Of a stretch of 14,761 nucleotides of DNA, positions 13,425 through 14,761 are shown piece after piece. The translations under genes were made by a program, and so were the position numbers. The notes under the pieces were generated by a model. The model was not told where the DNA came from and searched no databases. It was given only the letters and a program-made list of their open reading frames with translations. Location of the stretch: NCBI GenBank assembly GCA_944385595.1, contig CALWXY010000121.1, positions 1 to 14,761 of the forward strand, written 5' to 3'. The DNA is from an uncultured Oscillospiraceae bacterium (lineage in GTDB: Bacteria; Bacillota; Clostridia; Oscillospirales; Oscillospiraceae). The stretch's first letter is position 1; every line of letters begins with the position of its first letter.

Positions 13425-14703
13425 CGCTCTTCACCTCCCGCAGCTTTTTGAGGCAGGCGGTCTCAAAGTCGCCGCCGTACTCCGGCTCCTCGTAGGTCAG
13501 CACCGTCGTGCAGCCGGAGCCGAGGGCGCGCAGCAGCCTCCTGTCCGGCAGCGAGGCCGAGCTGTAGGCGACGTAGTAGAACCTGCCCGCGGCGCGGACG
13601 CCGTCGTAGATGGGCGCCTCGTCGAATTTCGGCGGCGGGAATATGCGCTCGCCGTTGTCGTCGAGCTTCGGTTCCGGCAGCTCGTAGGCCGCAAGCGCCC
13701 AGAGCAGGTCGGCTGTCTGTGCGCCGTCGGCGGCGAAGATATTCACCGGCGCCCTGCCCTTCCCCGACGGCAGGCTCAGCCCGCAGCGCACCTGCGCGCG
13801 CTCGAGCCGCACCGCCAGCGAGCCGATTATGCTCAGCGTGTCCTCCAGCTCCTCGGAGCGCTCGCCGAGCGGCGCGAAGCTGTCGCCGTCGACGATGAAG
13901 TGCACGCTCTTCGGCAGTATGTCCTCAAAGACGTTCACGGCGAGCGGCAGGCCGCGCGCGGCGAGCCGCCAGTTGATGTGCTTGAGGGAATCCGTCGTCA
14001 TATAGTCGCGCGTCGAGCGGATGACCGTCGGGTCCTCCATGACGCCGCGCGAGCCGCTCTCGGAGTTCCAGAGATTTCGGAGGAACATGTCGGGTATGAC
14101 GTTCACGAGCTTGGGGTAGACGGCTATCTCGCGCAAATCGGACTGCGGCAGCTCCAGCTCGAGCTGCTCGAGGCCGAAGCCGTCGCCCGTGCGAAGCCGC
14201 CAGCCGGACATGGAGAATATGCCCCGCCGCTCGGCGCGCCAGCGCATTGTGGCGCTCACCGTCTCGTACCACATGATAAGCGAAAAGCGCTTCTCGCCGA
14301 CTATCTCGGTCGAGGCGCCCTGCTCCTCGAGGCCGGAGCACTCCCACTCCTCCGGCTTGCGGCTGTCCTCCGGCACCATACATGAGCTGACCGGCACCGG
14401 CGCGAACAAATCCAGCCACACCAGAGGCATGAACTTGTCGTTCTCCGCGCGGAGCTTAAACTCCAGCTCGTCGCCGGGGAAGACGCCGCCGGCCGGGCTT
14501 TTTATCGAAAATTTCAGCCGCCTCGCGGCCAGCGCCGACCACAGCCGCGCCGCCAGCGCGAAGAGGAAGACGAACATCAGCGCGGCGCTCAGCGCGCCCT
14601 GGCCGAAAAACGCCGCGAGCACGCCCAGCAGCAGGCACAGCCCCATCACGGGCAGCGACACTATGGCGCTCGAGCGGCTGTATGACAGCCGTCCTTTATT
14701 CAT
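13417..14703 (-). CDS. DUF58 domain-containing protein
   Basis: A 428-residue protein with two N-terminal membrane spans (about 13-32 and 36-56), a beta-rich region (60-200) and the DUF58 signature at 224-258: DPTVIRSTRDYMTTDSLKHI followed by NWRLAARGLPLAVN (R229, R232, Y234, D237, W245). The rest resembles a von Willebrand A-like fold, FIVDGDSFAPLGERSEELED supplying the acidic motif of that fold. DUF58 proteins are encoded beside MoxR AAA ATPases and are thought to work with them in assembling or regulating envelope or metal-containing complexes; in this lineage the target is unknown. The ATG overlaps the stop of the preceding MoxR-like gene by 8 nt, a strong sign of one operon. Confidence 0.88.
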   Translation of the reverse strand: MNKGRLSYSRSSAIVSLPVMGLCLLLGVLAAFFGQGALSAALMFVFLFALAARLWSALAARRLKFSIKSPAGGVFPGDELEFKLRAENDKFMPLVWLDLFAPVPVSSCMVPEDSRKPEEWECSGLEEQGASTEIVGEKRFSLIMWYETVSATMRWRAERRGIFSMSGWRLRTGDGFGLEQLELELPQSDLREIAVYPKLVNVIPDMFLRNLWNSESGSRGVMEDPTVIRSTRDYMTTDSLKHINWRLAARGLPLAVNVFEDILPKSVHFIVDGDSFAPLGERSEELEDTLSIIGSLAVRLERAQVRCGLSLPSGKGRAPVNIFAADGAQTADLLWALAAYELPEPKLDDNGERIFPPPKFDEAPIYDGVRAAGRFYYVAYSSASLPDRRLLRALGSGCTTVLTYEEPEYGGDFETACLKKLREVKSDA

Positions 14704-14761
14704 CGAGCAGCCTCTCGGCCGTGGGTACGGCCTCGGTGCTCTCGAGCACGTCGTCTATGGC
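14696..14761 (-). CDS. C-terminal end of a MoxR-family AAA ATPase (partial)
   Basis: Only the last 21 residues lie in the window: AIDDVLESTEAVPTAERLLDE, then TAA. The call rests on context: a frame open to the window edge, an 8-nt overlap with the DUF58 start, and a VLESTEAVP tail like the V-L-x-x-V-P-V-P ends of many MoxR proteins. MoxR ATPases act as chaperone-like partners of DUF58/VWA proteins. No catalytic motif is visible here. Confidence 0.6.
   Translation of the reverse strand, partial: AIDDVLESTEAVPTAERLLDE

Noticed and set aside
12117..14385. Long + strand open frames opposite the DUF58 and DUF4129-like genes
   Set aside because: Composition is biased, no motifs are present, and the leftward genes have overlapping start/stop pairs and known families.

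Overview
The window looks like chromosomal DNA of a GC-rich, spore-forming member of the Clostridia, probably of the Oscillospiraceae type found in the gut. The evidence is a stage V sporulation regulator (SpoVT) at the left edge, Firmicutes-type families (YugP peptidase, CmpB-like membrane protein), strong GGAGG ribosome binding sites, near-consensus sigma-A promoters and many short GC-rich hairpin terminators. No mobile element, rRNA, tRNA or CRISPR array is visible. The taxonomic placement is inferred from gene content only.

Layout. (1) 1-690: spoVT, whose C-terminal three quarters are recognisable but whose N-terminal DNA-binding part is not, followed by a bidirectional terminator. (2) 698-7452: a transport and catabolism island. 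A LysR regulator is transcribed leftward. Divergently runs a FluG-type amidohydrolase, then a complete tripartite tricarboxylate transporter (TctC-like lipoprotein, TctB-like and TctA-like membrane subunits), then a membrane AbrB-duplication protein. The shared 286-bp intergenic region holds two facing sigma-A promoters, two candidate LysR dyads and a leader hairpin. (3) 7463-10424, all leftward: yugP-like membrane zinc peptidase, a CmpB-like membrane protein and gdhA (NADP-type glutamate dehydrogenase). gdhA carries an in-frame TAG at codon 279. (4) 10425-10738: an AT-rich divergent control region. (5) 10739-12068, rightward: a small DUF1622-like membrane protein and an MBL-fold hydrolase. 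(6) 12111-14761, leftward: a MoxR-DUF58-DUF4129-like gene set with short start/stop overlaps.

How the genes may work together. The LysR/amidohydrolase/TTT/AbrB block reads as one regulated unit: the lipoprotein captures a small organic acid, TctAB import it, and the amidohydrolase acts on it or on a derivative. The substrate cannot be read from the sequence. The amidohydrolase lacks the Asp expected at the end of its last barrel strand, which makes its chemistry uncertain. Hairpins after the binding-protein gene and after tctA suggest graded expression along the transcript. The MoxR-DUF58 set resembles the chaperone/transglutaminase operons widespread in bacteria, but no transglutaminase gene follows it here.

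The observations most worth checking are the amber codon in gdhA, the missing AbrB-type domain of SpoVT, the Asp-to-Gly change in the amidohydrolase and the promoter/operator layout at 1756-1903.
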